DNA of 36,487 nucleotides from a virus, in the IMG/VR virus record IMGVR_UViG_3300044675_000797, positions 1 to 36,487 of that record. The stretch is one strand, 5' to 3'. The translations under genes were made by a program, and so were the position numbers. Positions 23,007-31,100 of the stretch are shown here, piece after piece (position 1 is the stretch's first letter; every line of letters starts with the position of its first letter). The notes beneath the pieces were generated by a model that saw nothing but the letters and a program-made list of their open reading frames with translations, was not told the DNA's origin and ran no database searches.

Positions 23007-23200
23007 TCAATTGGACACCCCCTGAAGGCACCAAAATAACTTATCCGAGCAAGAGCCTGCAAGACCGCACGTTTAATTACCAGCGCGGCTCAGACGTGCA
23101 GGCGCTCTGGCGTGAGCATGGTTGGACACCACCGTCCGAGAACATGTCGCCGCCCCCACCAGAGAAAGTTATTGAAGTACCTCTTAAAAGGATGCGATAA
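23003..23200 (+). CDS. Small phage protein, unknown function
   Basis: 65-aa protein MINWTPPEGTKITYPSKSLQ..., with 'ALWREHGWTPPSE' and a run of four prolines near residue 52, then a basic end. AAAGGAG lies 12 nt before the ATG. Coupled upstream by a 4-nt overlap and followed directly by the next gene. The two 'WTPP' phrases make a short internal repeat. Unknown role. Confidence 0.65.
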   Translation: MINWTPPEGTKITYPSKSLQDRTFNYQRGSDVQALWREHGWTPPSENMSPPPPEKVIEVPLKRMR

Positions 23201-23392
23201 GTGCCACGTCCAAAACCACCCGAACCCCTTAAAGGCCGCCAGATCAGGCTGACAGACCGCCACATGATGATCTTCAAAGAACTTGGCGGCATTGACTGGC
23301 TGCGAAAACAGTTAGACAAAAACGCCAAGATGCCCGCCAAGTATTACCGGCTTGAGCTAGACGCCCCATCAAAAAAGGAAACAAATGACTGA
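23201..23392 (+). CDS. Small basic protein, GTG start
   Basis: 63-aa protein MPRPKPPEPLKGRQIRLTDR..., starting at GTG directly after the previous stop, with AAAAGGA 10 nt upstream. 'GRQIRLTDRHMMIFKELGGI' followed by 'DWLRKQLD' looks like a short DNA-binding helix-turn-helix or ribbon-helix-helix segment, as seen in small phage proteins, but this is only suggestive. Lys/Arg-rich throughout. Confidence 0.65.
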   Translation: MPRPKPPEPLKGRQIRLTDRHMMIFKELGGIDWLRKQLDKNAKMPAKYYRLELDAPSKKETND

Positions 23393-23552
23393 TGATGATG
23401 ACATTCAAGACTATGTTCGCCCTTGGGTAGGGCTGACGTATGAAGACATGGTTGGTTTGCAAAAAGAATTGTTTGATAAACATGGCGAAATTGTTTTGCC
23501 AACAACACTTGCTATGGCAGTTGAAGCCAAACTCAAGGAGAAGAACACATGA
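23385..23552 (+). CDS. Small acidic protein, 55 aa
   Basis: MTDDDDIQDYVRPWVGLTYE... ending AKLKEKNT. An acidic N-terminus is followed by a helix (YEDMVGLQKELFDKHGE). The start overlaps the upstream gene by 8 nt and the stop overlaps the next ATG (ATGA). AAGGA lies 6 nt before the ATG (AAAAAAGGAAACAA). No domain recognised. Confidence 0.65.
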   Translation: MTDDDDIQDYVRPWVGLTYEDMVGLQKELFDKHGEIVLPTTLAMAVEAKLKEKNT

Positions 23553-24184
23553 GTTACATCGTGGCATCACTGCCGCCCATGAAATGCTTTGTTAAGAAAG
23601 AATTTCTATACAACGACCTCAAAGGTCACGGCGAACTTGAGCCTGCCATTTGGGTCAGCCTCAAAGCCCTGCGCGGTCAAGTGTTTCGCATTGAGTCGCT
23701 GTTGCCCGCGTATGGCGCCCTGTACGACAAGCTGCCGATCCACGCCTATGTTTGGCACGCAGACGCTGGCAATCTGCCCATTGACACGCTTCAATTGTGG
23801 GACTGCATGGGCTACCGTTTCACGATTATTGAAAAGATTGGCCTGCGTAACTTAGGCGTTAAGTTCCTTGGCAAAGACAAAGAATGGCATTTTGGGCGTT
23901 ATCTGTTCACGGTGGACTTTTGCGCTGACGGCATGGATTTAGATACAGGTTTTACCGAGCAGGCCGAGGAACACAAGTCATTTAATTGGATTGCGCTAGA
24001 CAACGGCCAGTTTGCCTGCCAGCCCAACAACCGATGCCTGTGGTACGACCAGTCTTTGATACCAGGCGAGACAAAGTTTCCCGACTTTCAGGCAGCACAG
24101 CGTCTGTGGACGGTAGACGGCACACGTAAGTGGTCTGCCGGTGATGATTGGTTTTATAGCATTAAGGAAAGAAGCAATGACTAA
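23549..24184 (+). CDS. Conserved phage protein of unknown function
   Basis: 211-aa soluble alpha/beta protein opening MSYIVASLPPMKCFVKKEFL, rich in Trp and Phe (about seven Trp). Notable segments are 'LPIDTLQLWDCMGYRF', 'WHFGRYLFTVDFC' and 'KSFNWIALDNGQFACQPNNR'. I recognise this kind of protein from marine and freshwater podoviruses, where it lies in the early or middle region, but no function is known to me. AAGGAG precedes the ATG. No catalytic motif can be assigned. Confidence 0.75.
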   Translation: MSYIVASLPPMKCFVKKEFLYNDLKGHGELEPAIWVSLKALRGQVFRIESLLPAYGALYDKLPIHAYVWHADAGNLPIDTLQLWDCMGYRFTIIEKIGLRNLGVKFLGKDKEWHFGRYLFTVDFCADGMDLDTGFTEQAEEHKSFNWIALDNGQFACQPNNRCLWYDQSLIPGETKFPDFQAAQRLWTVDGTRKWSAGDDWFYSIKERSND

Positions 24185-24362
24185 CCGACCAGACTTTGCA
24201 ACTTGGAGTCAAGCCAATCTGGCCAAGTTTGCCGATGATGCGTACGCCAAACTGTGCGAACAGGACGATTACATCCAGCAATTGCAGTGCGACCTCAAGA
24301 CTGCGATTGAGGCGTACCGCAACCTATCTAAGCAAATACCCGAGTCCCAGCCTTATCAATGA
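24177..24362 (+). CDS. Small helical protein at the end of the plus-strand block
   Basis: 61-aa protein MTNRPDFATWSQANLAKFAD..., one long charged helix (AYAKLCEQDDYIQQLQCDLK), probably coiled coil. I choose ATG 24177, preceded by AAGGAAAGAAGC. It overlaps the upstream gene by 8 nt. Its last 35 nt lie on top of the convergent endolysin gene's end. Phage proteins with this 'R.DF..WS..NLA.FA.DA' opening are common and uncharacterised. Confidence 0.7.
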   Translation: MTNRPDFATWSQANLAKFADDAYAKLCEQDDYIQQLQCDLKTAIEAYRNLSKQIPESQPYQ

Positions 24363-24759
24363 TCAGCGCTTGCTTGCGGGGTGCGGCCTCTGGCGTATTG
24401 GGTACGCTCAAATGCGTCCAGCGGTCGAACTCGCGGATCACTTGGTCATAGGGTAAACCCGAAGCAATGATTGCCCTGACCACTTGGTCTGGCGTCAGTC
24501 CAGGTACTCGGAAGTCCACAGCACAACCAACGCGATGCTGGCTGCTATCTTTAGAACCAACGGCGTCATTGACTTGCTTACCGCGATAACCCGAGCTAAC
24601 CATGATGGGCTTGCCGCCAAGCGCTTCCTTGACGTCTTCAAGGAACTCAGCCAAGCGTTGAAGGTTTGCCAGTTCTTGTTCATTGGGTGTGTTGTCCCAG
24701 CCGTTGCGCTCTGCGGTTTCTGAGGCTGTCAGTTCATCAAGTGTAAAATGCGGCGTCAT
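24328..24759 (-). CDS. Endolysin, peptidase M15 family
   Basis: 143-aa cell-wall peptidase of the Peptidase_M15_3 type, which cuts peptide cross-links of peptidoglycan. The zinc site is complete: 'SSQHRVGCAVDF' gives His75 and Asp82 of the SxHxxGxAxD motif, and 'WTHLS' gives His116. 'ELTASETAERNGWDNTP' is the common N-terminus of this phage family. No signal peptide, so release needs the holin encoded immediately upstream (4-nt overlap). It is the last gene of the late block. Confidence 0.93.
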   Translation of the reverse strand: MTPHFTLDELTASETAERNGWDNTPNEQELANLQRLAEFLEDVKEALGGKPIMVSSGYRGKQVNDAVGSKDSSQHRVGCAVDFRVPGLTPDQVVRAIIASGLPYDQVIREFDRWTHLSVPNTPEAAPRKQALIIDKAGTRVFA

Positions 24760-25163
24760 TTTTTAACCCTGTCTGCAATCTTTTCCATGGTGCGGCCACC
24801 AAAGTAGAACGACATCACAAGCATGCCCCACTGACCCAGCAACTCGACGTAGGCGCCGCGCGTCTCAAGATCAAAGATGGAAGCAATGGCAAAGCCTGAG
24901 TACGCCACCAAAAGGAATACAAGCGTCATAGGGCGAATATTTTTAGACAGCCAAGAGTCGCTGGCCATGTCGGCTTCAGCGCGTCTGGTGACGTTCTCTT
25001 GCTCGACTTCAAACAGTTTGGTTTCGTTGGCCATCTTTGCCAACTCACCGTCCTGCGCCATCTTGGCCAACTCAAATTGAGCCTTGGCCTTGGCTTCAGG
25101 ATCAGGAATCAGTTTGTCAATGAGCTTGCCGCCCACGTTTAGGAGTGCGTCTAATCCAATCAT
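24756..25163 (-). CDS. Holin, GTA_holin_3TM-like
   Basis: 135-aa membrane protein. The N-terminal half is a charged helix (AKAKAQFELAKMAQDGELAK and following). The motif 'SDSWLSKNIRPMTLVFLL' leads into a membrane helix ('LVFLLVAYSGFAIASIF'), and a second hydrophobic segment lies at 'GQWGMLVMSFYFGG'. I recognise this as the three-TM holin family of gene-transfer agents and phages (PF11351 from memory). It would form inner-membrane holes that free the M15 endolysin. It overlaps the endolysin start and the stop of the upstream membrane gene by 4 nt each. Confidence 0.85.
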   Translation of the reverse strand: MIGLDALLNVGGKLIDKLIPDPEAKAKAQFELAKMAQDGELAKMANETKLFEVEQENVTRRAEADMASDSWLSKNIRPMTLVFLLVAYSGFAIASIFDLETRGAYVELLGQWGMLVMSFYFGGRTMEKIADRVKK

Positions 25164-25408
25164 TTTTTGTCATCCTCATTCTGCATTAGTTTGATACCAG
25201 ACAGGAACCCAATCATGCCGCCGATAAGAGTAGAAAAAGCGGGTGAAATCATTTTGAAAATCTCTCCGTTGTCTACTTCCTTGGCCCACAAACCAAGGAT
25301 GAACGCCCCGACCATGGCCAGCACCGAGATGCACAATGTAGTGCTGACCATCAGCGTGACGTACAGCGTCAGTTTTTCCTTGGTGTCCGGTACAGGCTTC
25401 TTGGTCAT
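25160..25408 (-). CDS. Two-TM membrane protein (second holin or antiholin candidate)
   Basis: 82-aa protein from ATG 25408 (MTKKPVPDTKEKLTLYVTLM), overlapping the previous stop (ATGA); a longer frame to 25477 overlaps two genes and is less likely. Two membrane helices: 'LMVSTTLCISVLAMVGAFIL' and 'ISPAFSTLIGGMIGFLSGI', with a charged end (QNEDDKK). Directly before the holin gene, this is the place for an antiholin or an accessory holin. No sequence family recognised. Confidence 0.7.
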   Translation of the reverse strand: MTKKPVPDTKEKLTLYVTLMVSTTLCISVLAMVGAFILGLWAKEVDNGEIFKMISPAFSTLIGGMIGFLSGIKLMQNEDDKK

Positions 25409-25641
25409 ACATACATATCCAACGTGCGATTTTGGAATATCTCCATGCGTAGGCGTTCCTGAACAACTTTTCGGCAATAGATCTCAAACCCGATGTCTTG
25501 CAATTCAGTTTGCTTTTGCTTGGCCACTTCAACTGTCTTGTTGACGTCGTGTTGTTTTTCTAATTTTGCTTGGGCAAGGTCATGCTTGTCAGGATAACCG
25601 GACGGCTGGACTGTCGGAAATAGTCTAATGGTTTCAATCAT
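25405..25641 (-). CDS. Small protein in lysis cassette, unknown function
   Basis: 78-aa soluble protein opening MIETIRLFPTVQPSGYPDKH, with a long helix rich in Lys, Gln and Glu (LAQAKLEKQHDVNKTVEVAK) and a basic C-terminal helix. No signal peptide or membrane segment, so it is not a typical spanin. It overlaps both neighbours by 4 nt, which supports it as a gene. The predicted coiled coil could interact with a membrane partner. Confidence 0.65.
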   Translation of the reverse strand: MIETIRLFPTVQPSGYPDKHDLAQAKLEKQHDVNKTVEVAKQKQTELQDIGFEIYCRKVVQERLRMEIFQNRTLDMYV

Positions 25642-25922
25642 TTCTTTTCCCTCTCTATTGCTCTGGCGTAATAGAACAACACCTTACCTCTTAATTCACC
25701 GCTGTCAGCAGTCCCAGCCCACATGGCAAGATTGTTCCAGATCGCAAGCAATTGGTCTGTAGAACATGCGTTGCCGTTGATGGTTAGCCACTCAGACAGG
25801 CGCTGGTGGCGCTCACTCGGGTTTCCGAGCCAGCTTAGCCCATAAAAGTCGGAGACGAGACATGACTCTTTGGCTGTAGCCCCGGACAGTAGCAACAGCA
25901 GTAGAAATAAAAACGGACGCAT
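25638..25922 (-). CDS. Secreted protein in lysis cassette (signal peptide)
   Basis: 94-aa protein opening MRPFLFLLLLLLSGATAKES. It has a clear signal peptide, with likely cleavage after ATA. No lipobox cysteine is near the site, so it is probably soluble in the periplasm rather than a lipoprotein. The mature part has two cysteines (one in 'SCLVSDFYG', one in 'NACSTDQLL') that could form a disulphide, and is helical. It starts next to the upstream gene's end (25922/25923). The lysis position suggests a periplasmic helper such as an outer-membrane disrupter; not a recognised spanin. Confidence 0.68.
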   Translation of the reverse strand: MRPFLFLLLLLLSGATAKESCLVSDFYGLSWLGNPSERHQRLSEWLTINGNACSTDQLLAIWNNLAMWAGTADSGELRGKVLFYYARAIEREKK

Positions 25923-26144
25923 TCATTTGTCAACCTTACCATCAAGTTTGTCGAAGATCTTGCCAAGCATGTCTTTGACGTCACGCAAGTCTGCGCGGTA
26001 ATCGTCGCGGGTGACGTAGTTCAACGGCATGCCACGCACGTCGCCATCAAGCCGGTCAATGGCCTGATAGATGCGGTTCAATGTCCAGCCGCCGAAGAAT
26101 CCAGCAATGGCCACGGCGATGTTAAATAACACTTGGTAGTCCAT
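25923..26144 (-). CDS. Single-TM membrane protein in lysis cassette
   Basis: 73-aa protein MDYQVLFNIAVAIAGFFGGW..., with one N-terminal membrane helix and a charged cytoplasmic helix containing 'LDGDVRGMPLNYVTRDDYRAD' shortened motifs and 'DMLGKIFDKLDGK'. I have seen this pattern in many phage lysis regions, sometimes called putative holin or Rz-like, without proof. The ATG overlaps the stop of the large ejection-type gene by one base (TAATG). Confidence 0.7.
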   Translation of the reverse strand: MDYQVLFNIAVAIAGFFGGWTLNRIYQAIDRLDGDVRGMPLNYVTRDDYRADLRDVKDMLGKIFDKLDGKVDK

Positions 26145-28774
26145 TATTTGTTAGCCATTCCGGTTAAGTCAATTCTGGTAGCCAATGCGTTTTGAACTTC
26201 TTGTTCTGGCGCCAACCTATTGCGTTGAAAAGCACGGGTCTTGGGGCCTTGGCCACCGCGACTAACTGGGCGTGAACCCAAAGCGTCTTGCAATTGTTCG
26301 GCTAAGTCTAACATTTGCTCACGCTTCACTAACGCTGCTTGGCGTGCGCGGTCATTGGCCGCACGGGCGGCAATGTCTTCAAACGCTTTTGCTTTTTCAC
26401 GCGCTTTAACAAGCAATTCTTCCGAAATTTTTACGTCGGTCATACGACGCACAATTTCTTGATCAGATAGTTTGGCGTATTCAGGCGCGGCTTCAGCCAA
26501 ATTAGCCTTGGCTTTGTTCCAAGCAATTTTTTCCTCAGCCGTCATTGCAAATGCTTGGCCCTCACGGCCAAAAGTAGACTCGCCTTCACGTTTTGTAATG
26601 CGCGTGTAAGGCTTAGCGCCCGTTTTAGGCGAAATTGTTTGCGTTTTAAACGTAGTGCTTGGTTGCTCAATTACTTGGCCAGACATTTTGGCGACAGCAG
26701 ACTCCAATGCCGACGGCATAACTCCGCCAGCGCCAGCAACCGGCGCTTCTACTAAATTACCAGCCGTATCAAACACTAATTCAGCACCGCCACGGGCGGG
26801 CTGACGTGCGGCGGCTTCTGCGGCGGCGGCTTGTTGTTCTGCTTGCTGACCCAACGTGCGAGACATTGCAGCCGCGCGCGCCCTTTCGGTTGCTATGCCG
26901 CCCATAGTGCTTTCGGCAGATGGGCCTGCTAACGCGTTAACCATATTAGGCGCGTTAGGTGTAACTTGAGGGCCGTATTGATTTGGCTGAATTACAAAAT
27001 TAGGCGGGGTAAAAGTTTGTTGAGCAAAGTTATACGGCACCATTTGACCAGGCGCGTAATTGATGTCCGCAGGGTTTGCGCCTGATGGGACACGGCGATA
27101 ATCGGTAGGCATGGCGTTGGCACGTTGATACGCAGGCGTTGCCATACGACGTGCGGCAATCCCTGCGGCAACATTGCCCGCCGCAGCACCCGCACCGCCA
27201 CCAATAATTGCGCCTGGTAACCCAAACGGTGATCCAAGAATAGCGCCTGCGGTACCCGCCGCGCTAGACCGCGTAAGTTTTTCTCTAAATGTAGGCTCTC
27301 GTACCAAACCGCCTTGCATGTTCTCTGGAAAATTAGCCGCTACGTTTGCAACTTTTGCTAGTTTGCCAGATAAAGGTCGTCCTTCGGCAGCTAATTTTGC
27401 TAAGGCTTGCGGGTCAATTACACCTGTCGCCAAATTAGTGGCGCGTTCGTAATCATATGTGCGAGCCAACGCTGTGCGAGCCGCGCGAAAGTCTGTAACT
27501 AAACGTGGGTCGGTAATACTGTTTTCAATCGCTGTTTCAATTGCGCGAGCAATACCCATGTTTATATCTGCGCGGGCAATAGCTTCTGGTGACGGTGGGT
27601 TAATACCCGCTGTTTGTTGGTTATAAATTGCTTGCGCGTCGCGGCGCAATTGGCGAATACTGGTGACTGCCGTCGCGCCGTCTGTGCCACCTTGCAATTG
27701 ACTTTTTACAGTATCAAGAAAATTATTGATTGCTGCCGATTGTCCAGTGTCACCAATTGTCGGCGCAGCGCGCAGATTGTCTATGTCGGCCAAAACAGCA
27801 TCATCAGCAGCTATGCGGGGTAACGCCCGCACTTTGTCATATGCGCCGCTAATAGCGGGTGTGTTGCGTGCAGACTCATACGCCTTGCCATCAAGTTTTA
27901 TTGTTTCGGGTAAACCTAAATCGTCGCGTGCAATTTTTGCTACTTGCGGCAAGTTAATTTTTGACAAATTACCTTGCAAACTTGTGGTACCTACTGCACC
28001 CGTTTTTAACCTTGTTATTGCTTTTGGGTTAGACAAAGAAGGGTCAAGTGCAAGTCCAAGATCAAGCGCGTCTTTGGCAGCGTCAATGCGAGGCGCCGCC
28101 AGTTCGCTTTCTCTAATACGTGCCTGCTGTATTTTTTCTGCGCGGGCAGCGATAGGCGCGCGGGCGGTATCCGCAGTAGCACGCAAAGCAGGCGTTACAC
28201 CGCGCTGTAAATCACCCAATACATTTAAAGGCACACCTTGCAGGCCAGTACTGGCTAGCGCGTTAGAAATGCTTTCAACTTGGGCTTGGGCTGTTGGGCT
28301 TATGGCTGGCTGAAAGAATTGTTGGACTTTACGTCCTACGGCTTCGCCTGCTCTAATGCCTTCTTGCGTGCCGTACTTACCACTAAAAAGCGTACCGCCA
28401 ATTTTTGCGGCTTCAACAATAGGCGCGCTAATAAGGCCAGTGCCCAAAGTAACTGCCGTTTCGATAGGCGCCATCAGCGCTTCAGGCAACGGACCGCCAT
28501 ATCTTTTTGGAGGCGCTTCTGGCGCGGCGGGTATTGGTCTATCGTATCCAAGGATTTGATCAGCGCCTGTACGGCGCGCGCCAGGTATGCCGCTACTAAG
28601 TTTAGGCGCGGCGCCAACTACACCAAATCGTTGGCGTATGGCGTTTTGCGTATCTGCGTTTGCGCTAGTAAAGTTTGGGTCCTGTGCAGAAAACTTGTCA
28701 AAGATTGCCTGCTTAGTAGCTTCGTTGGCGTTGACGTAATTTGGATCATTCAAAATTGAGGATAGATCGGCCAT
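26144..28774 (-). CDS. Large internal virion (ejection) protein, probable
   Basis: 876-aa protein. The N-terminus has a tandem short repeat, 'DPNYVNANEATKQAIFDKFS' then 'DPNFTSANADTQNAIRQRFG'. The middle is helical with Ala/Arg-rich stretches. A Gly/Ala hydrophobic segment at about 505-540 ('GTAGAILGSPFGLPGAIIGG') resembles a membrane-insertion region. The C-terminal third is charged and helical. Large size, low complexity, glycine-zipper segments and the position after the fibre genes fit podoviral proteins ejected into the cell with DNA. No lysozyme or polymerase domain was recognised. Function is inferred from context. Confidence 0.72.
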   Translation of the reverse strand: MADLSSILNDPNYVNANEATKQAIFDKFSAQDPNFTSANADTQNAIRQRFGVVGAAPKLSSGIPGARRTGADQILGYDRPIPAAPEAPPKRYGGPLPEALMAPIETAVTLGTGLISAPIVEAAKIGGTLFSGKYGTQEGIRAGEAVGRKVQQFFQPAISPTAQAQVESISNALASTGLQGVPLNVLGDLQRGVTPALRATADTARAPIAARAEKIQQARIRESELAAPRIDAAKDALDLGLALDPSLSNPKAITRLKTGAVGTTSLQGNLSKINLPQVAKIARDDLGLPETIKLDGKAYESARNTPAISGAYDKVRALPRIAADDAVLADIDNLRAAPTIGDTGQSAAINNFLDTVKSQLQGGTDGATAVTSIRQLRRDAQAIYNQQTAGINPPSPEAIARADINMGIARAIETAIENSITDPRLVTDFRAARTALARTYDYERATNLATGVIDPQALAKLAAEGRPLSGKLAKVANVAANFPENMQGGLVREPTFREKLTRSSAAGTAGAILGSPFGLPGAIIGGGAGAAAGNVAAGIAARRMATPAYQRANAMPTDYRRVPSGANPADINYAPGQMVPYNFAQQTFTPPNFVIQPNQYGPQVTPNAPNMVNALAGPSAESTMGGIATERARAAAMSRTLGQQAEQQAAAAEAAARQPARGGAELVFDTAGNLVEAPVAGAGGVMPSALESAVAKMSGQVIEQPSTTFKTQTISPKTGAKPYTRITKREGESTFGREGQAFAMTAEEKIAWNKAKANLAEAAPEYAKLSDQEIVRRMTDVKISEELLVKAREKAKAFEDIAARAANDRARQAALVKREQMLDLAEQLQDALGSRPVSRGGQGPKTRAFQRNRLAPEQEVQNALATRIDLTGMANK

Positions 28775-28784
28775 ATACGCCCTT

Positions 28785-30224
28785 TTACTTTTTCAACAAC
28801 GGGTTGTTTGCGTCGACGCCCGATGCGCGGCCGCCAGCAGGCGCAGCAGACTTGTAGCTGTATGTATCATCAAACGCTTCTGTCATAAATTGCGTTGTGA
28901 GGTCAGCTTGCGTTTTTAATTTTTTTAACGCGGCTATTAAATCGTCTTTTGATTGCGACCGATCTAATGATGCTTTAAGATTTTCAAACCTATCGCCTTC
29001 TCGGTTAGTTACGTTACCAACCGCAGCTCCTGTTTTAGACGCCGCGCGAAGTTCAGTAATTCCTTGTATAAACGCCAAGTTCTTTAGTTGCTCAAGTTCA
29101 GCTTTTGCTTTTCGTGCGGAAGCAGTAATTGCAGGCGTAACGCCATATACAAGCCCAGTTATGCCATCAATACCTTCTGGATTAGCAAGCAAGCTGTCCA
29201 CTGTTTGACCAATAACTGACATAGTGTTTGAAACAGTTTTAACTGCTTGCTTTGCTTGGGGCAATGCGGCTTCACGTTTTTGAATTTCTTTTGGTGGCAG
29301 ACTTTCTATAGCGCTTGCAGGCGTCATGCCTTTGTTTATAGCGTCCTCGCGGCTGACATATTTTATTTTTCCATCTTCGCCCACCACGGCGACTGGCGCA
29401 GAAGGTTGCGCGGGCGTTGCTGGCGCGCGGCTAGCGTTGGCAATCCGAATACGCTGTTCTTCTTCGGCGGGGCTAAGCATACGCTCTTGACGCTGTGCAT
29501 CGCGGAATGCTTGATACCCAGCTTGTGTCAAAGGATAGCCAAGCCGTTGCATTACTTGCACATCTGCAGGCTCATTCGGGCCACGCTTTGAATACAACTC
29601 AAGTTGATCTTGCAAAATCCTAGCTTCGGACATTGCTTGTGCGGCCATTCGAGGATTTGTACGCGCAAAGTCAAGCAACTGTCTGATGCGCTGCTGTGTC
29701 GGTGCAATCAAATCTGCGCCAGGTTGTGCGGCCAAAGCATTTACGGGTGCGGCTGGCGCAGGCGCCATAGCGTTCACAGGTGCGGTTGGCTCCATACCAA
29801 ACGTACCCGAACCCAGTCTGTTTGTTGGCGCGGGGGCTTGCGGCAAACGAACAACGGACGCAGGTGTGGCGGGGGCTGGAGCGCCAGTAGGCATGGCAGG
29901 CGCCGCACCAACAGGCTCAATTGCACCCAGCTTGGCATACGCATCAAGATCTTTAATTTTTTGTTTGCCTTCAATCGCCATCTTGACGTAATCGGGTTTG
30001 CCAGTTTGAGCAAGCGTATCAAGGAATTTACCAACGTCGGGGTCTTGCCCAAGACCTTTTAACTTTTCTTGAAGCTGGATCATTTCGTCGCGGTCGCGCT
30101 TAAGTTCGTCCAGTTTAATCTGATTAGTTTCCCGCACAATTCTTTGATCTTGACCTTGTTCAAAGCCTTGGTAAAAGCCGCGAGGGCCTTGAGGGATTAG
30201 CGCATTAAAGTTTAATTCAGCCAT
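28785..30224 (-). CDS. Internal virion (ejection) protein, probable
   Basis: 479-aa protein. The N-terminal helix has 'QGFEQGQDQRIVRETNQIKL', followed by a Pro/Ala-rich linker (about 100-170). The C-terminal helical region includes 'AELEQLKNLAFIQGITELRA' and 'NREGDRFENLKASLDRSQSK'. I know the C-terminal pattern from podoviral internal proteins, including ejectosome and DNA-transfer proteins. It sits second of three genes in the usual place of the P22 gp7/gp20/gp16 set, though sequence identity to those is not evident. AAGGA before the ATG. Confidence 0.72.
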   Translation of the reverse strand: MAELNFNALIPQGPRGFYQGFEQGQDQRIVRETNQIKLDELKRDRDEMIQLQEKLKGLGQDPDVGKFLDTLAQTGKPDYVKMAIEGKQKIKDLDAYAKLGAIEPVGAAPAMPTGAPAPATPASVVRLPQAPAPTNRLGSGTFGMEPTAPVNAMAPAPAAPVNALAAQPGADLIAPTQQRIRQLLDFARTNPRMAAQAMSEARILQDQLELYSKRGPNEPADVQVMQRLGYPLTQAGYQAFRDAQRQERMLSPAEEEQRIRIANASRAPATPAQPSAPVAVVGEDGKIKYVSREDAINKGMTPASAIESLPPKEIQKREAALPQAKQAVKTVSNTMSVIGQTVDSLLANPEGIDGITGLVYGVTPAITASARKAKAELEQLKNLAFIQGITELRAASKTGAAVGNVTNREGDRFENLKASLDRSQSKDDLIAALKKLKTQADLTTQFMTEAFDDTYSYKSAAPAGGRASGVDANNPLLKK

Positions 30225-30234
30225 GATTTAGTCC

Positions 30235-31035
30235 TTATGCGCTGCCAAATTGGCCGCCTTGAACAGCGCCGTCATACATACCGTAACCCACAATACCAGT
30301 ACCACCACCAGTAGTACCAGCGTTGTATCCGGTTGACAGATATTTACTGAGTGCGCTGCCCAAATTACCGTATGACGACTCGCGGGCTTGATTGGCTGCA
30401 ATCAGCGCGTTGCCAGTGTTGACGCCTTGCTGATACATCTGCGGGCCTGCGCCGGTTGCGTAACTTTGTCCACTAGCCGCCATTGAGCCAGCAGCCGTTG
30501 GGGCAAATCCAACAACACCAGCAAGCGCGTTACGGCGCAAACCTTGTGTGTCTCTAAAACGATTGTAAGCGTTTGAAAATTCGTTTGACGCGGACTCTTG
30601 CGCGTAGTCTTGCATCCCTTTAAGTGTCTGTCCAGACACTAGACCGCCTCTTGCGCGTGCTTTAGATGTTAGTGCTTTGCGGCCTTCAGCTAAACGGAAA
30701 CCGTAACCTGGGTCAGCCGTGTAATCACCCATATTAAAACCGCGAACTAATTCACCACCCTCTTGAATGCCTGAAACGTAACCGGGCAACGCGTTAACGC
30801 CAGCTTCATAAAAAGGTTTACGCCTTGCAACGTCTTCCTCATACATCCGACGTCGCAAATTAATATCTTCCATCGCCGCAGCATTTGCCGCAGCGGCAGC
30901 GTCGCTTGCCGCACCACTGGCGCCGCCGCCCGATGATTCTTCAAGTGCACCGCCAAGAGCACTGCCAATAGAGCCGCCAGCAGGCCCACCAAAAAGAGAT
31001 CCAGCAACACCACCAAGTACGGAAAGAAGTCCCAT
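30235..31035 (-). CDS. DNA-transfer/ejection protein, probable
   Basis: 266-aa protein. The N-terminus is a glycine-zipper-like hydrophobic stretch (GLLSVLGGVAGSLFGGPAGG), suited to membrane insertion, then an Ala/Gly-rich linker. The core has 'RRRMYEEDVARRKPFYEAGV', 'DPGYGFRLAEGRKALTSKAR' and 'YAQESASNEFSNAYNRFRD'. The 'DPGY.FR..EG..AL...A...G' pattern is typical of proteins annotated as phage DNA transfer protein. It probably forms part of the conduit for genome delivery across the envelope. AAGGAAAATATC precedes the ATG. Confidence 0.78.
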   Translation of the reverse strand: MGLLSVLGGVAGSLFGGPAGGSIGSALGGALEESSGGGASGAASDAAAAANAAAMEDINLRRRMYEEDVARRKPFYEAGVNALPGYVSGIQEGGELVRGFNMGDYTADPGYGFRLAEGRKALTSKARARGGLVSGQTLKGMQDYAQESASNEFSNAYNRFRDTQGLRRNALAGVVGFAPTAAGSMAASGQSYATGAGPQMYQQGVNTGNALIAANQARESSYGNLGSALSKYLSTGYNAGTTGGGTGIVGYGMYDGAVQGGQFGSA

Positions 31036-31100
31036 GATATTTTCCTTAAGTCACTTCACGTCCAAAGACGCAAATGTTGATTGCAATTGTACTGATAAAG

